Positions 33,248 to 42,122 of a stretch of DNA of 64,000 nt are shown in pieces. The stretch is from Planctomycetota bacterium (lineage in GTDB: Bacteria; Planctomycetota; Phycisphaerae; UBA1845; UTPLA1). Under the pieces are notes generated by a model. It saw only the letters and a program-made list of their open reading frames with translations. It was not told the origin of the DNA and searched no databases. The stretch is taken from positions 1 to 64,000 of the forward strand of contig JAATGM010000051.1 of NCBI GenBank assembly GCA_015654675.1, written 5' to 3'. How positions within the stretch are numbered: position 1 is the first letter of the stretch; each line of letters starts with the position of its first letter. The translations under genes were made by a program, and so were the position numbers.

Positions 33248-34066
33248 ATGGGCAAGCACCACGACATCCGACTCGGCGCCTGCGGCTGGCACTATCACGA
33301 TTGGGTCGGCCCTTTCTATCCCGAGGGCACGCAGCCCGGCAGCTATCTGGTCGAGTACGCTCACCAACACGACATCGTCGAAGCCGAGTCCACGGCGCGG
33401 CAAATGCCGACATCCGAGCAGATCGACGAATGGCGTATGAGCACACCGCGTAAGTTTCAATTCGTCCTGCGTGCGCCGCGGATCATCACCCACGAACAGA
33501 TCCTTCAGGGAAGCCGCGAGGTATTCAGGCAGTTTGTCGAGTCCGTCCACGGGCTGGAAAACAAGCTCCATAGTGTGCTCCTGCAATTCGACACCTTCAC
33601 CAAGCAGGCCTTTCCCCAGCACACCAAGTTCTTCGAACGGCTTGACGAGTTCCTCGAGTCGGCCGCCGGCGACGTTCCCATCGCTGTCGAGATTCGAAAT
33701 CGCAACTGGCTCACAGCCGAATGGTTCGAACTCTTGAAGCGTCATCACACCATGGCCGTTCTTGTTGACCATCCGTGGCTCACGCCAATCGCGGAACTGG
33801 TGGACAAGTTTGACGTTGCCTCTGGCAACGCCGTCTTCGTCCGCCTGCTGGGTGACACCGAAGCGATCGAAAAGAAAACCACGCGATGGGACAAGCCCAT
33901 CATCGATCGAACTGCCGCGTTGGAGTCACTGTCCGAAACCGTCACGCAACTCATTGAAAAAACGGATGTTATCATTCTGGCGGACAATCACTACGCCGGA
34001 AACGCACCCGCCACTCTTGCTCAATTGGCTACATTTATGGGACGCGCCGAGTCGATAGACGACTAA
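33248..34066 (+). CDS. DUF72 family protein
   Basis: 272 residues from ATG at 33248; the open frame continues upstream through the UbiB gene on the other strand and is not coding there. Family features: the start DIRLGACGWHYHDWVGPFYP, EAESTARQMPT, FQFVLRAPRIITHEQIL, AVEIRNRNWL and VLVDHPWL. DUF72 proteins form a TIM barrel related to endonuclease IV-like folds with no settled function. The second half has a longer C-terminal part than some homologues. It is transcribed divergently from ubiB with 165 bases between. Confidence 0.92.
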   Translation: MGKHHDIRLGACGWHYHDWVGPFYPEGTQPGSYLVEYAHQHDIVEAESTARQMPTSEQIDEWRMSTPRKFQFVLRAPRIITHEQILQGSREVFRQFVESVHGLENKLHSVLLQFDTFTKQAFPQHTKFFERLDEFLESAAGDVPIAVEIRNRNWLTAEWFELLKRHHTMAVLVDHPWLTPIAELVDKFDVASGNAVFVRLLGDTEAIEKKTTRWDKPIIDRTAALESLSETVTQLIEKTDVIILADNHYAGNAPATLAQLATFMGRAESIDD

Positions 34067-34166
34067 GGGCTTGGCCGGCCGAAGGATGCGTTCGTCGACC
34101 GGCCACCCGTGCGATGCGTTCCTAATCATTCGCTCGTGCGGTGCCCCGACGAGGTGAACCGCTGCG

Positions 34167-35798
34167 ATGAGGCCTCCGCCGGAGCTTGGCGGTCACGCGG
34201 ACCCGCGCGATGCGCGGACAGGAGCCGCACCGTCGAACTTCGCGGAAGCCGAGCAGCCGGCCGGATGGCGCGATCGCGCCGCCCGCGTCGTGGAGGAGCG
34301 AGGCGTTTCCTTGAGACTCGGAATTTACAGCGGGCTCGTTCTCACGGTCGGATTGATCGCGTTTCATCTCTATCGCTCCGTCCCGCAGACCATCAACCTT
34401 GAGCAGCCCGTGCCATTTGTCGTCATGGCCGAACCCGGCGATTGCGACGTCTATCTCGACGGAAAACTGCTCGGGCGGACTGAATCCGGCCGACTCACCC
34501 TCGAACTCGATCCGCGAAACACCGACGTGCGCTGGATGGAGCTGCGCAAGCCCGGATTCGAACCAACCAAGCGCGCCCTCTCGGCCTACTTAGGTTTGGC
34601 CAGCATGCAGCTCAAGCTGCGGCGCCGTCCATTCGAAGTCCTGGTTTCGTCGATCCCGACCGGCGCCGAGATCTGGGTCGAAAACGAACTGCGCGGCTTC
34701 AGCCCTCTCGTGGTGAAGTGCCTGCCGGATGGCGAGAAGCCGCTGCATGTGATCGCGAAGCAGGCCGGCTACGAACCCGTCGAAAGCGAGCTACTGCCGC
34801 CCGAGAACGAAGCTCCAGCCCGCCTCGACCTGACGCTCCGCGCCAGGCCACCGCAGCTCGCCGTGACGACCGAACCGCCCGGGGCCCAGGTGAGCATCGA
34901 CGGAAAAGCGGTCGGCGTCTCTCCCTTAACAGCCACGCTCGACGACGCAGCCCGCGGAAAGTCGGTCGCCGTCCGCGTCGCACTGGATAAGCACGACGCT
35001 GTCGAGCGGCTTGTCGAAATTCCGAAATCCGCCGGACCCGAATTGCGTGCGGAATTCAAACTGGGCGATTCGGCCACCGCACTGCGGATTGAGACCGAAC
35101 CGTCCGGCGCTGAGGTGAAAGTTAACGGCGAACCCAGGGGCCGTTCGCCGCTGACCGTCAAACTGCCCGACGATCAGCTCGCAACCGCCTTGCAGGTTGA
35201 GGCGCTCGTCCCGGGCGCGTGGTTCGGCAAACTCACCGTCAACGACATCGAGCGCTCAGCGACCAAAACCGTGCGCATTCCGATGGCCATGTTCTCGCGA
35301 ACGGTTGTCTTCGCGCTGGACTGCGCCGCCGCGAAGGCCGAGCAATTCGAGCTGAGACGCGAAAACATCAAGCAGAAAATTCATCGCCTGCCGAAGGACC
35401 GCGCCTTTGCCGTCATCGCGTTGTCCGGCGGGCGGACCTTCATCGGCCCCGAGCCCAAACCGACTCAGTCCACCAGCGAACAAAAGGTGCGCGCCTACGA
35501 CCGCATGGATGGCCTGCGGTGGGGCGGGCCCGGAAGCGAGGCAATCGCGCTCGTTACCGCCGCTGCGTCCTTGAAGCCCGATTCCATCTGGCTCTACACA
35601 TCGTCGTCCGTCGAGCGCGGCGAATGGATGGTCGCCTTCGAACCGTTTGGCGAAAACCCGCCGGCCGTGCAGCTTTTGGTCGACTCGGCTGATCAGGTCG
35701 AGCCGTGGCTGGCCGCCTGGTTGTCCGAGCACCGCGGGACCGTACGGGTGGTGGGGGAGGATCGCCCCGAAGCGACTCAATCCGCGGACGCACGCTAA
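34167..35798 (+). CDS. Single-span membrane protein with PEGA repeats
   Basis: 543 residues. A cytoplasmic N-terminus of about 48 residues is followed by one membrane helix (LRLGIYSGLVLTVGLIAFHLY) and then an outer domain. At least three, probably four, PEGA-like repeats of about 70 residues can be seen, with cores SIPTGAEIWVENELRG, TEPPGAQVSIDGKAVG and TEPSGAEVKVNGEPRG, each followed by SPL. The C-terminal 170 residues (VVFALDCAA, later SIWLYTSSSVERG) resemble a von Willebrand A-like alpha/beta domain without a clear MIDAS. PEGA proteins bind or present surface polymers. Specific role unknown. Confidence 0.85.
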   Translation: MRPPPELGGHADPRDARTGAAPSNFAEAEQPAGWRDRAARVVEERGVSLRLGIYSGLVLTVGLIAFHLYRSVPQTINLEQPVPFVVMAEPGDCDVYLDGKLLGRTESGRLTLELDPRNTDVRWMELRKPGFEPTKRALSAYLGLASMQLKLRRRPFEVLVSSIPTGAEIWVENELRGFSPLVVKCLPDGEKPLHVIAKQAGYEPVESELLPPENEAPARLDLTLRARPPQLAVTTEPPGAQVSIDGKAVGVSPLTATLDDAARGKSVAVRVALDKHDAVERLVEIPKSAGPELRAEFKLGDSATALRIETEPSGAEVKVNGEPRGRSPLTVKLPDDQLATALQVEALVPGAWFGKLTVNDIERSATKTVRIPMAMFSRTVVFALDCAAAKAEQFELRRENIKQKIHRLPKDRAFAVIALSGGRTFIGPEPKPTQSTSEQKVRAYDRMDGLRWGGPGSEAIALVTAAASLKPDSIWLYTSSSVERGEWMVAFEPFGENPPAVQLLVDSADQVEPWLAAWLSEHRGTVRVVGEDRPEATQSADAR

Positions 35799-35903
35799 GC
35801 GATTCAGCCAAGCATACTTATCCGCCGCGCTCGGGCTCCGCGCCGTGCTGATCGCGCCCTCCAATCGACCCGATACAATAGAGATATAGGAATACAACCA
35901 CCC

Positions 35904-37847
35904 GTGTCGATTCGACCCAGTTTCCACCCCACGCTTCTTTTGCTAATGCTCTGCTCGGCATGGCCGGCGGATGTCCGAGCGCAGCGTCCGGCCACTCAGC
36001 CGAGTTCCTCGATTGCCGACGCCTATCGTCGTGCGACGTTTGTCCTCAATCTCACACCCGCCGCCTGGGATCAGGTTCGCGCCGACTCCGCCGTAATCGC
36101 CACCGCCCTCAAGCCCGTCGAAGCCGCCAGTGCCGACGCACTGATGGCCACTGTCGATCACGTCATCGCCGCACTCGCCAAGCCGATGCCATTGCCGGAC
36201 CCCGACGTCCCCAACGCCGACCCTGACGACATTGTCGACGCCCTTCCGCCGCGCGAGGCCGCCCGCCAGGTCTTTGAGCAGCTCACTCGCGCCACCAGCG
36301 CCCTCCTTCAGCAGCGCCTCGCCGCACTTGCCCCTGCTGGCCCGACATCTACCCGCGCCCTGGCCGACGCGCGCGACGCCTTCGCTGCATTCGAGCCCAC
36401 TCTGCGTGCATGCGACCCCAAAGCGCTGGATGAACTCGAACGCGACTGGCGCGAGCTGGCCCATCGGTTGTCGGCTCCGGCATCGCAGCCCGCCGCGGCC
36501 GATCGCCGCAATGAATTAAACAAACTATCTTCAAGGATTTCCGAATACGCTGTGGCCAATTTCGGGCCCGGATTCACCGCCCCGCTCAACGGTCCGCTTA
36601 TTCCATACCCAAACGCCAGTCCCACCGCCAAGCGTCCGTCCAGTCTGCCCATCTCACTGCCGCCGGGCACTCACATCGACCGGCCCATTCCTCGCCCGCG
36701 CCAGCTGCTTCACAGCGTTCAGCTCGGCGCCGCCGAACGAGACATGCCGCTTTCCTCCCTCGGCGCCGCCGCCTTTAACAATCCCAACGTGTTCGGCGAG
36801 CCGGCCAGATCCCTCGGCATCTCGTGCAACACCTGCCATAACAAGACCGGCATCAATCCCGGTTTCTTCATTCCCGGGCTCTCTCACCGGCCGGGCAGCG
36901 TCGATGTCACCAGCAGCTTCTTCTCGCCTCACGCCAACAACGCCGTCTTTGATCCGCTCGACATCCCTGATCTCCGCGGAATCCGCTTCACCGCGCCTTA
37001 TGGCCGCAACGGCCGCTTCGCTTCACTGCGCGAGTTCGTCAGAAATGTAATCGTGAACGAGTTCGATGGCGACGAGCCCGACCCCATCATTCTCGACGCC
37101 ATGGTCATCTATATGAACGAGTTCGACTTCCTCCCCAATCCGGCCCTCAATCGTGATGGCACGCTCAATTCGCGCGCCAGCACCGAAGCGCGCCGCGGCG
37201 AAGTGCTGTTCAACAAGATCTTTCCGCAGATGGACAACAAAAGCTGCGCGAGCTGCCACATTCCCTCTTCAAATTTTCTCGATCATCAGCGGCACGACAT
37301 CGGCACCGTCCACGGCTATTCCGACTTTTCGCGCGATGGCGCCCTCGACACGCCTACCCTCTTGGGCGTCGCCCTCACGGCTCCCTATTTTCACGACGGA
37401 AGCCAGCCCACCCTCCGTGCCGTCGTCGAGTGGTTCAACGACCACAACAAGCTCAGCCTCACCGAACCCGAAATCGCCGACCTGGCCTCTTACCTCGTCA
37501 CGGTCGGCAACGGACAGTTCCCCTTCGACCTCGGCGATTACTTCCTCGCGGAAGACCTCGAAGATCAAGAGTCTTTCCTGTCTGCGTTCGAGTTCCTGGA
37601 TCAGAAAAACAAGTGGCCGCTCGTCGCCGACCTCCTCCGCGGCGTTGCGCTCGAACACCGGCATCAGATCGCCATCCTGCGCCAGAAATCGCACGCCCCG
37701 ATTCTCGAACAGTTGGCAGCCCTGCTGGAAAATGCCGCCGACGACGCCGACGCAGCCCAACAGGACCCTAAGCGCCGCGATCAGGCCCGCGCCAAACTCG
37801 CCCAGTGGCGTGAACTCTATCGCCGCAACAAATACGACCTCCGCTAG
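35904..37847 (+). CDS. Periplasmic di-heme cytochrome c peroxidase-like protein
   Basis: 647 residues, GTG start, signal peptide ending near VRA-QR. Two heme c sites are visible: CNTCH and CASCH. Between and after them come FTAPYGRNGRFASLREFV and LTAPYFHDGSQPTLRAVVEWF, typical of the MauG/CcpA di-heme family. The first 230 residues are an alanine-rich helical region that is not part of the peroxidase core and that I do not recognise. Heme ligand histidines are present in both motifs. It may be a peroxidase, a tryptophylquinone-forming enzyme or an electron carrier; context does not decide. The next gene (pckA) begins about 100 bases later. Confidence 0.88.
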   Translation: MSIRPSFHPTLLLLMLCSAWPADVRAQRPATQPSSSIADAYRRATFVLNLTPAAWDQVRADSAVIATALKPVEAASADALMATVDHVIAALAKPMPLPDPDVPNADPDDIVDALPPREAARQVFEQLTRATSALLQQRLAALAPAGPTSTRALADARDAFAAFEPTLRACDPKALDELERDWRELAHRLSAPASQPAAADRRNELNKLSSRISEYAVANFGPGFTAPLNGPLIPYPNASPTAKRPSSLPISLPPGTHIDRPIPRPRQLLHSVQLGAAERDMPLSSLGAAAFNNPNVFGEPARSLGISCNTCHNKTGINPGFFIPGLSHRPGSVDVTSSFFSPHANNAVFDPLDIPDLRGIRFTAPYGRNGRFASLREFVRNVIVNEFDGDEPDPIILDAMVIYMNEFDFLPNPALNRDGTLNSRASTEARRGEVLFNKIFPQMDNKSCASCHIPSSNFLDHQRHDIGTVHGYSDFSRDGALDTPTLLGVALTAPYFHDGSQPTLRAVVEWFNDHNKLSLTEPEIADLASYLVTVGNGQFPFDLGDYFLAEDLEDQESFLSAFEFLDQKNKWPLVADLLRGVALEHRHQIAILRQKSHAPILEQLAALLENAADDADAAQQDPKRRDQARAKLAQWRELYRRNKYDLR

Positions 37848-37943
37848 CGCTCCGCATGTCTTCCCGCTCGGACCAGCTTGCATCTCCCTCCCTCCCTCCG
37901 GCACAATGCCGATATTGAAACACGAACGCGAGGAATTCTCCGC

Positions 37944-39533
37944 ATGAACCCCAGCAAACACGGCCTCGATCTTCACGGCCTTCAGCAAACCGGTCCGGTT
38001 CATTGGAACCTCGCCGCGCCGCTACTCTCCGAGCATGCCATTCGACGAAACGAGGGTCAGCTCGCAGCGAACGGCGCCCTGGTCGCCCTCACGGGCGCCC
38101 GCACCGGCCGCTCACCGAAGGACAAGTTCATCGTCCGCGACAGCATCACCGACTCGACGGTCGAGTGGGGCACGACCAATGTCCCCATGACCCCCGAACA
38201 CTTCGACAAATTGCACTCGGCCATCGCCAAACACTTCGTCGACCGCGAATTATTTGTCGTAGACGCCTGGGCCGGCGCCGACCCGCAACTCCAAATGCCT
38301 ATTCGGGTAGTAGCCGAGTTTGCCTGGCACGCGCTGTTCTGCCGCCAGCTCTTTCGCCGGCCCGCGCCCGCCGAGCGCGATTCCATGCGCCCGGAGTTCA
38401 CCATCCTCGCTGCCCCGCGCTGCAATCCCGGCGACCTCAAAGCCGTCGGACTCAATTCTGAGGTCTTCGTCGTCATCAATTTCACTAACAAACTGGTCCT
38501 CATTGGCGGTACCCACTACGCCGGAGAAATGAAAAAGTCGATTTTCTCGATCCTCAACTTCCTCCTGCCTGACAAGCAGGTTTTCCCCATGCACTGTTCG
38601 GCCAACGTCGGCCCCGGCGGTGACTCAGCGCTTTACTTCGGCCTCTCCGGAACCGGCAAGACCACGCTCTCGGCCGATCCGCAGCGCCGCCTCATCGGTG
38701 ACGACGAACACGGCTGGTCCGATCGCGGCATCTTCAACTTTGAAGGCGGCTGCTACGCCAAGTGCATCAAGCTCAGCGAAAAATCCGAACCCGAGATCTT
38801 TCGCGCCATCCGATTCGGTGCCGTGCTAGAGAACGTCGTCATGGCCCCGGACACCCGCGAGCCGAATTACGACGACGGCTCCCTCACCGAGAACACGCGC
38901 GTCGCCTATCCGCTGGAGTACATCGCGAACGCCGTTCCCGAGGGTTTCGTAAATATTCATCCGAAGGCCGTCGTCTTCCTCACCGCCGATGCCTTCGGCG
39001 TGCTGCCGCCCATCGCGCGTCTCACCACGCCCCAGGCCATGTATCACTTTCTTTCCGGGTACACGGCGAAAGTCGCTGGAACTGAGGCCGGCATGGGCAA
39101 CGAGCCGCAGGCCACCTTTAGCAGCTGCTTCGGAGCGCCGTTCCTCCCGCGCCCGCCGATGGCCTACGCCCGGCTCCTCGCTGAGCGTGTTGAGAAGCAC
39201 CGGGCCAATTGCTGGCTCCTGAACACCGGCTGGTCGGGCGGCCCATTCGGCGTCGGCCAGCGAATGAAACTTGACTACACCCGCGCCATGCTCCGCGCCG
39301 CACTCAGCGGCAAACTCGCGGAGGTCCCCTCAAAACCCGACCCCATCTTTGGCGTCCTTGTCCCGCAAAGCTGCCCCGACGTCCCTGAAAACGTCCTCCA
39401 GCCGCGGTCAACTTGGAAGTCGGCCAACGACTATGACACTAAGGCCTGCGACCTCGCCAACCGCTTCATCGCCAACTTCAAGAAGTTCGCCGGCGTCTCA
39501 TTAGAAGTGGCGGCCGCCGGCCCCAAGGCGTAA
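37944..39533 (+). CDS. pckA: Phosphoenolpyruvate carboxykinase (ATP)
   Basis: 529 residues from ATG at 37944 (AGGA upstream; the frame is open further). The kinase-1a P-loop is GLSGTGKTTLS, with preceding MHCSANVGPGG and following DDEHGW, which bind Mn and phosphate; NFEGGCYAKCIKLSE and NTGWSGGPFGVGQRM are also diagnostic of the ATP-dependent class. The enzyme converts oxaloacetate and ATP to PEP and CO2 for gluconeogenesis. Full length. It is followed after 10 bases by a GT39-like gene, probably on the same transcript but functionally unrelated. Confidence 0.97.
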   Translation: MNPSKHGLDLHGLQQTGPVHWNLAAPLLSEHAIRRNEGQLAANGALVALTGARTGRSPKDKFIVRDSITDSTVEWGTTNVPMTPEHFDKLHSAIAKHFVDRELFVVDAWAGADPQLQMPIRVVAEFAWHALFCRQLFRRPAPAERDSMRPEFTILAAPRCNPGDLKAVGLNSEVFVVINFTNKLVLIGGTHYAGEMKKSIFSILNFLLPDKQVFPMHCSANVGPGGDSALYFGLSGTGKTTLSADPQRRLIGDDEHGWSDRGIFNFEGGCYAKCIKLSEKSEPEIFRAIRFGAVLENVVMAPDTREPNYDDGSLTENTRVAYPLEYIANAVPEGFVNIHPKAVVFLTADAFGVLPPIARLTTPQAMYHFLSGYTAKVAGTEAGMGNEPQATFSSCFGAPFLPRPPMAYARLLAERVEKHRANCWLLNTGWSGGPFGVGQRMKLDYTRAMLRAALSGKLAEVPSKPDPIFGVLVPQSCPDVPENVLQPRSTWKSANDYDTKACDLANRFIANFKKFAGVSLEVAAAGPKA

Positions 39534-39543
39534 TTCTCCCTCT

Positions 39544-41205
39544 ATGGACCGCCCGGCCGGGACAAAACACTTCTCAATCGTCGCGGTCCTGCTGGTTCTA
39601 GCCATCCTTCATGTGGCCCTCACGCGCGTCAGTTGGCGCGACATCCCAATCCAAACCGACGTCGGCATCTGGTCCTACATCGGCGCCCGCCTGAACGAAG
39701 GCCGTCGCCTTTACGTCGATCTCTGGGACAGCAAACCGCCCGGCATCTACTGGGTCTTCGCCGCCTGCAATCGGCTGGGTGGAACAGGCAACGACCGCCC
39801 GGCGTTCTGGCTGGACACGGCTCTACCGTTCGCGATCCTCGGCGTCTCCTGGAAACTCGCCCGCCGATTCGCATCGGCCGAGTCGGCCGCCCTCGCGGTC
39901 TTTCTCGCGTCTTTCATCTGCTGTCACCGCATCCTGGCCGACTGGGGTTGCAACGTTGAAAAATTCGTCGCCGTCTTCGAGGGTTTGGCAATCCTCGCCG
40001 GGACGAGGGCAATCGAGCGGCGAAACTTAAGCGCATGGCTTCAATCCGGCATTTGGGCGGGACTCGCGGGATGCTTCAAGCAGACTGCGATCCTGTATCC
40101 CGTCGCCGCCGCCATCTATCTCCTCTTTGCTCAGCGCCGTACGGGCGAATCGCTCACAGCCCGGCTGCGATTCTTGCTAGTGCTCGCGTTCGGCGCCGCC
40201 CTCGTTTGGCTTCCCGTGCTCGCATGGCTCCTCCATCGCGGCGAACTCGCCGGCTTCTGGAAGCTTGCCGTTCTCTACGATCTCCGCCGCGCGACGCCCG
40301 GCTCCGAGGCCCCGCGTATCGCTTCGATCGACCACTGGTTCGACGTCGCCCGCCAATTCAAACTTGCCTCTGCTCTCTTGTTGCCGGCGGCCGTCGGCGC
40401 CGTCATCGCGATGAAGCCCACAATCGCACTGCCCGAAAACGCGCGCCGCGGCCTCGGACTCGTGCTCCTCGTCGTCGCGCTCGAATTGGCGACCTTTTCG
40501 CTCGCACCGTTCGGCTACGGCCATTACCTTCTCCAACTCATTCCCGCCGCTGCCACACTGGCGGCCGTCGCCTTCCAATTCGTGTTCTTCGACCCCGCAA
40601 CGCGCCGGCCGCGCACCGCCCGGCGCTGCGCCGCAGCCATGTTCGTCGCCCTCTTCACGCTCGCCGACCATCTCAGCTTCACCCTGAGTTCGACTCATCC
40701 CGCCCGCATCGCCTACGCATTTCAACGCGAAGCCATCGACGGCTGGATTCATCGCATCCAAAGCGAAACCCATCCCGACGACGCGGTCCTCGTCTGGCCG
40801 CCGGATTATCCGCTCAGCTATTACGCCCGCCGTCGCACTCCACTCGAAATCTCCAACGCCGACGTTCTCTTTCAGGAAAAGAGCTACCGCCTCGATCCCT
40901 CGATCGATGCCCTCCTCGCCAACATCCGGTCCGACTCGCCCGCGCTGATCATTGACCGCACCCACCTCAAACTGAATCCACTCCAGGACGGCCGGTTCGA
41001 AATCCTCGTCCCCGAGAACGAAATCTCTCTCTACCAGCAACTGAACGCTCAGCCATTCCACCCCCAGGTACGCCTCACCGCGCCGCTGCTCGACTGGGTC
41101 CGTGCCAACTACGGCGGACAATCGCGCGGTCCGGATGGCATTTGCCTGGTTCTCCACCAGAATTGGCGCGACCTGATTGAGGTTCTTCGTGCGCCAGGAA
41201 ATTGA
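39544..41205 (+). CDS. Polytopic GT39-like membrane protein
   Basis: 553 residues with about 10-11 hydrophobic helices. The first periplasmic loop carries DIPIQTDVGIWSYIGARLN and GRRLYVDLWDSKPPGIYW, the pattern of GT-C glycosyltransferases of the dolichyl-phosphate-mannose-mannosyltransferase type. The C-terminal 150 residues are soluble and include VLVWPPDYPLSYYARRR. It is the second such gene in the window but only generally similar to the one at 29275-31335. Starts 10 bases after pckA. Donor and acceptor unknown. Confidence 0.82.
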   Translation: MDRPAGTKHFSIVAVLLVLAILHVALTRVSWRDIPIQTDVGIWSYIGARLNEGRRLYVDLWDSKPPGIYWVFAACNRLGGTGNDRPAFWLDTALPFAILGVSWKLARRFASAESAALAVFLASFICCHRILADWGCNVEKFVAVFEGLAILAGTRAIERRNLSAWLQSGIWAGLAGCFKQTAILYPVAAAIYLLFAQRRTGESLTARLRFLLVLAFGAALVWLPVLAWLLHRGELAGFWKLAVLYDLRRATPGSEAPRIASIDHWFDVARQFKLASALLLPAAVGAVIAMKPTIALPENARRGLGLVLLVVALELATFSLAPFGYGHYLLQLIPAAATLAAVAFQFVFFDPATRRPRTARRCAAAMFVALFTLADHLSFTLSSTHPARIAYAFQREAIDGWIHRIQSETHPDDAVLVWPPDYPLSYYARRRTPLEISNADVLFQEKSYRLDPSIDALLANIRSDSPALIIDRTHLKLNPLQDGRFEILVPENEISLYQQLNAQPFHPQVRLTAPLLDWVRANYGGQSRGPDGICLVLHQNWRDLIEVLRAPGN

Positions 41206-41340
41206 GATTTCGCGTTTCGCAGGTCAAGGGCTGGGACTCCGGGAGCTGGATGTCGCATTTGCCGATTGTCGATCAGCCAGAACCCGGATACCGTCCCGCC
41301 CGTATCAATTGTGGTTACTGATCTGATGGAGATTCGTTCG

Positions 41341-42066
41341 ATGCGGCCGGTGATTGGCGTTACTTGCAGTGTGGACGTCGGGGCTGATGAGGGCGGCAAG
41401 CTGCGGGCCTACGTGAACTCGGCTTATACCGATGCCATTTTCGCGGCGGGCGGGCTGGCACAGCCGATCGTGGCTCCGGGCGAAGTCGATGACGGGCTAC
41501 TCGCGGAACTGGCCGGCCGGTTCGATGGCTTCCTGTTCACGGGCGGGGCGGATCTCGACCCGCGCCACTATGGCCAGGCGCGGCATGCAAAGACCCACGT
41601 CATGCACACGCGGCGCGACGCGCTGGAACTCGAGATGTTTCGAGCCGCGGATGAAAGCGGCAAACCGATACTGGCCATCTGCCTCGGTTGTCAGGTCGCG
41701 AATGTCGGGCGAGGTGGCTGTCTTGTTCAGCACGTCGATGACCTGCCGCGAAAGACCGGGGTTGAACACCACAAACCGGGTGGTGCCTCGGCGTTTCACG
41801 AGGTCGAACTGGAAGCGGGATCGCGGCTGGCTCAGATCACGGGCAAGCAACGATTCGAAGTGAACAGTCGGCACCACCAGGTCCTGGACCGGGAGAAGGT
41901 GGGCGGCCGGCTGCGGCCGGTCGCGTTTGCGCCGGATGGCTGCGTTGAGGCGGCCGAATCGACTGAAGATCGATTTTTGATCGCCGTCCAGTGGCATCCG
42001 GAGGACCTGATCGAGCGTCCGGAGCACTTGCGCCTCTTCGAGGCGCTCGTATCAGCGTCGAGTTAA
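41341..42066 (+). CDS. Class I glutamine amidotransferase, PuuD/C26 type
   Basis: 241 residues from the ATG at 41341, preceded by GGAGA at 8 bases; two upstream starts (41326, 41266) are weaker. The family start is RPVIGVTCSVD. The nucleophile cysteine lies in ILAICLGCQVANV and the catalytic histidine and glutamate in AVQWHPEDL. FTGGADLDPRHYG is a typical gamma-Glu-hydrolase segment. PuuD-type enzymes hydrolyse gamma-glutamyl-GABA in putrescine breakdown, but no other puu genes are present, so the natural substrate is open. The nucleophile elbow reads ICLGC rather than the common ICRG-x-Q. Confidence 0.88.
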   Translation: MRPVIGVTCSVDVGADEGGKLRAYVNSAYTDAIFAAGGLAQPIVAPGEVDDGLLAELAGRFDGFLFTGGADLDPRHYGQARHAKTHVMHTRRDALELEMFRAADESGKPILAICLGCQVANVGRGGCLVQHVDDLPRKTGVEHHKPGGASAFHEVELEAGSRLAQITGKQRFEVNSRHHQVLDREKVGGRLRPVAFAPDGCVEAAESTEDRFLIAVQWHPEDLIERPEHLRLFEALVSASS

Positions 42067-42122
42067 AGTCGCAACCGCGCGGCGCGTTCGACTGTGTTCG
42101 CGCCGGCGTCGCGCTGAGAGGT

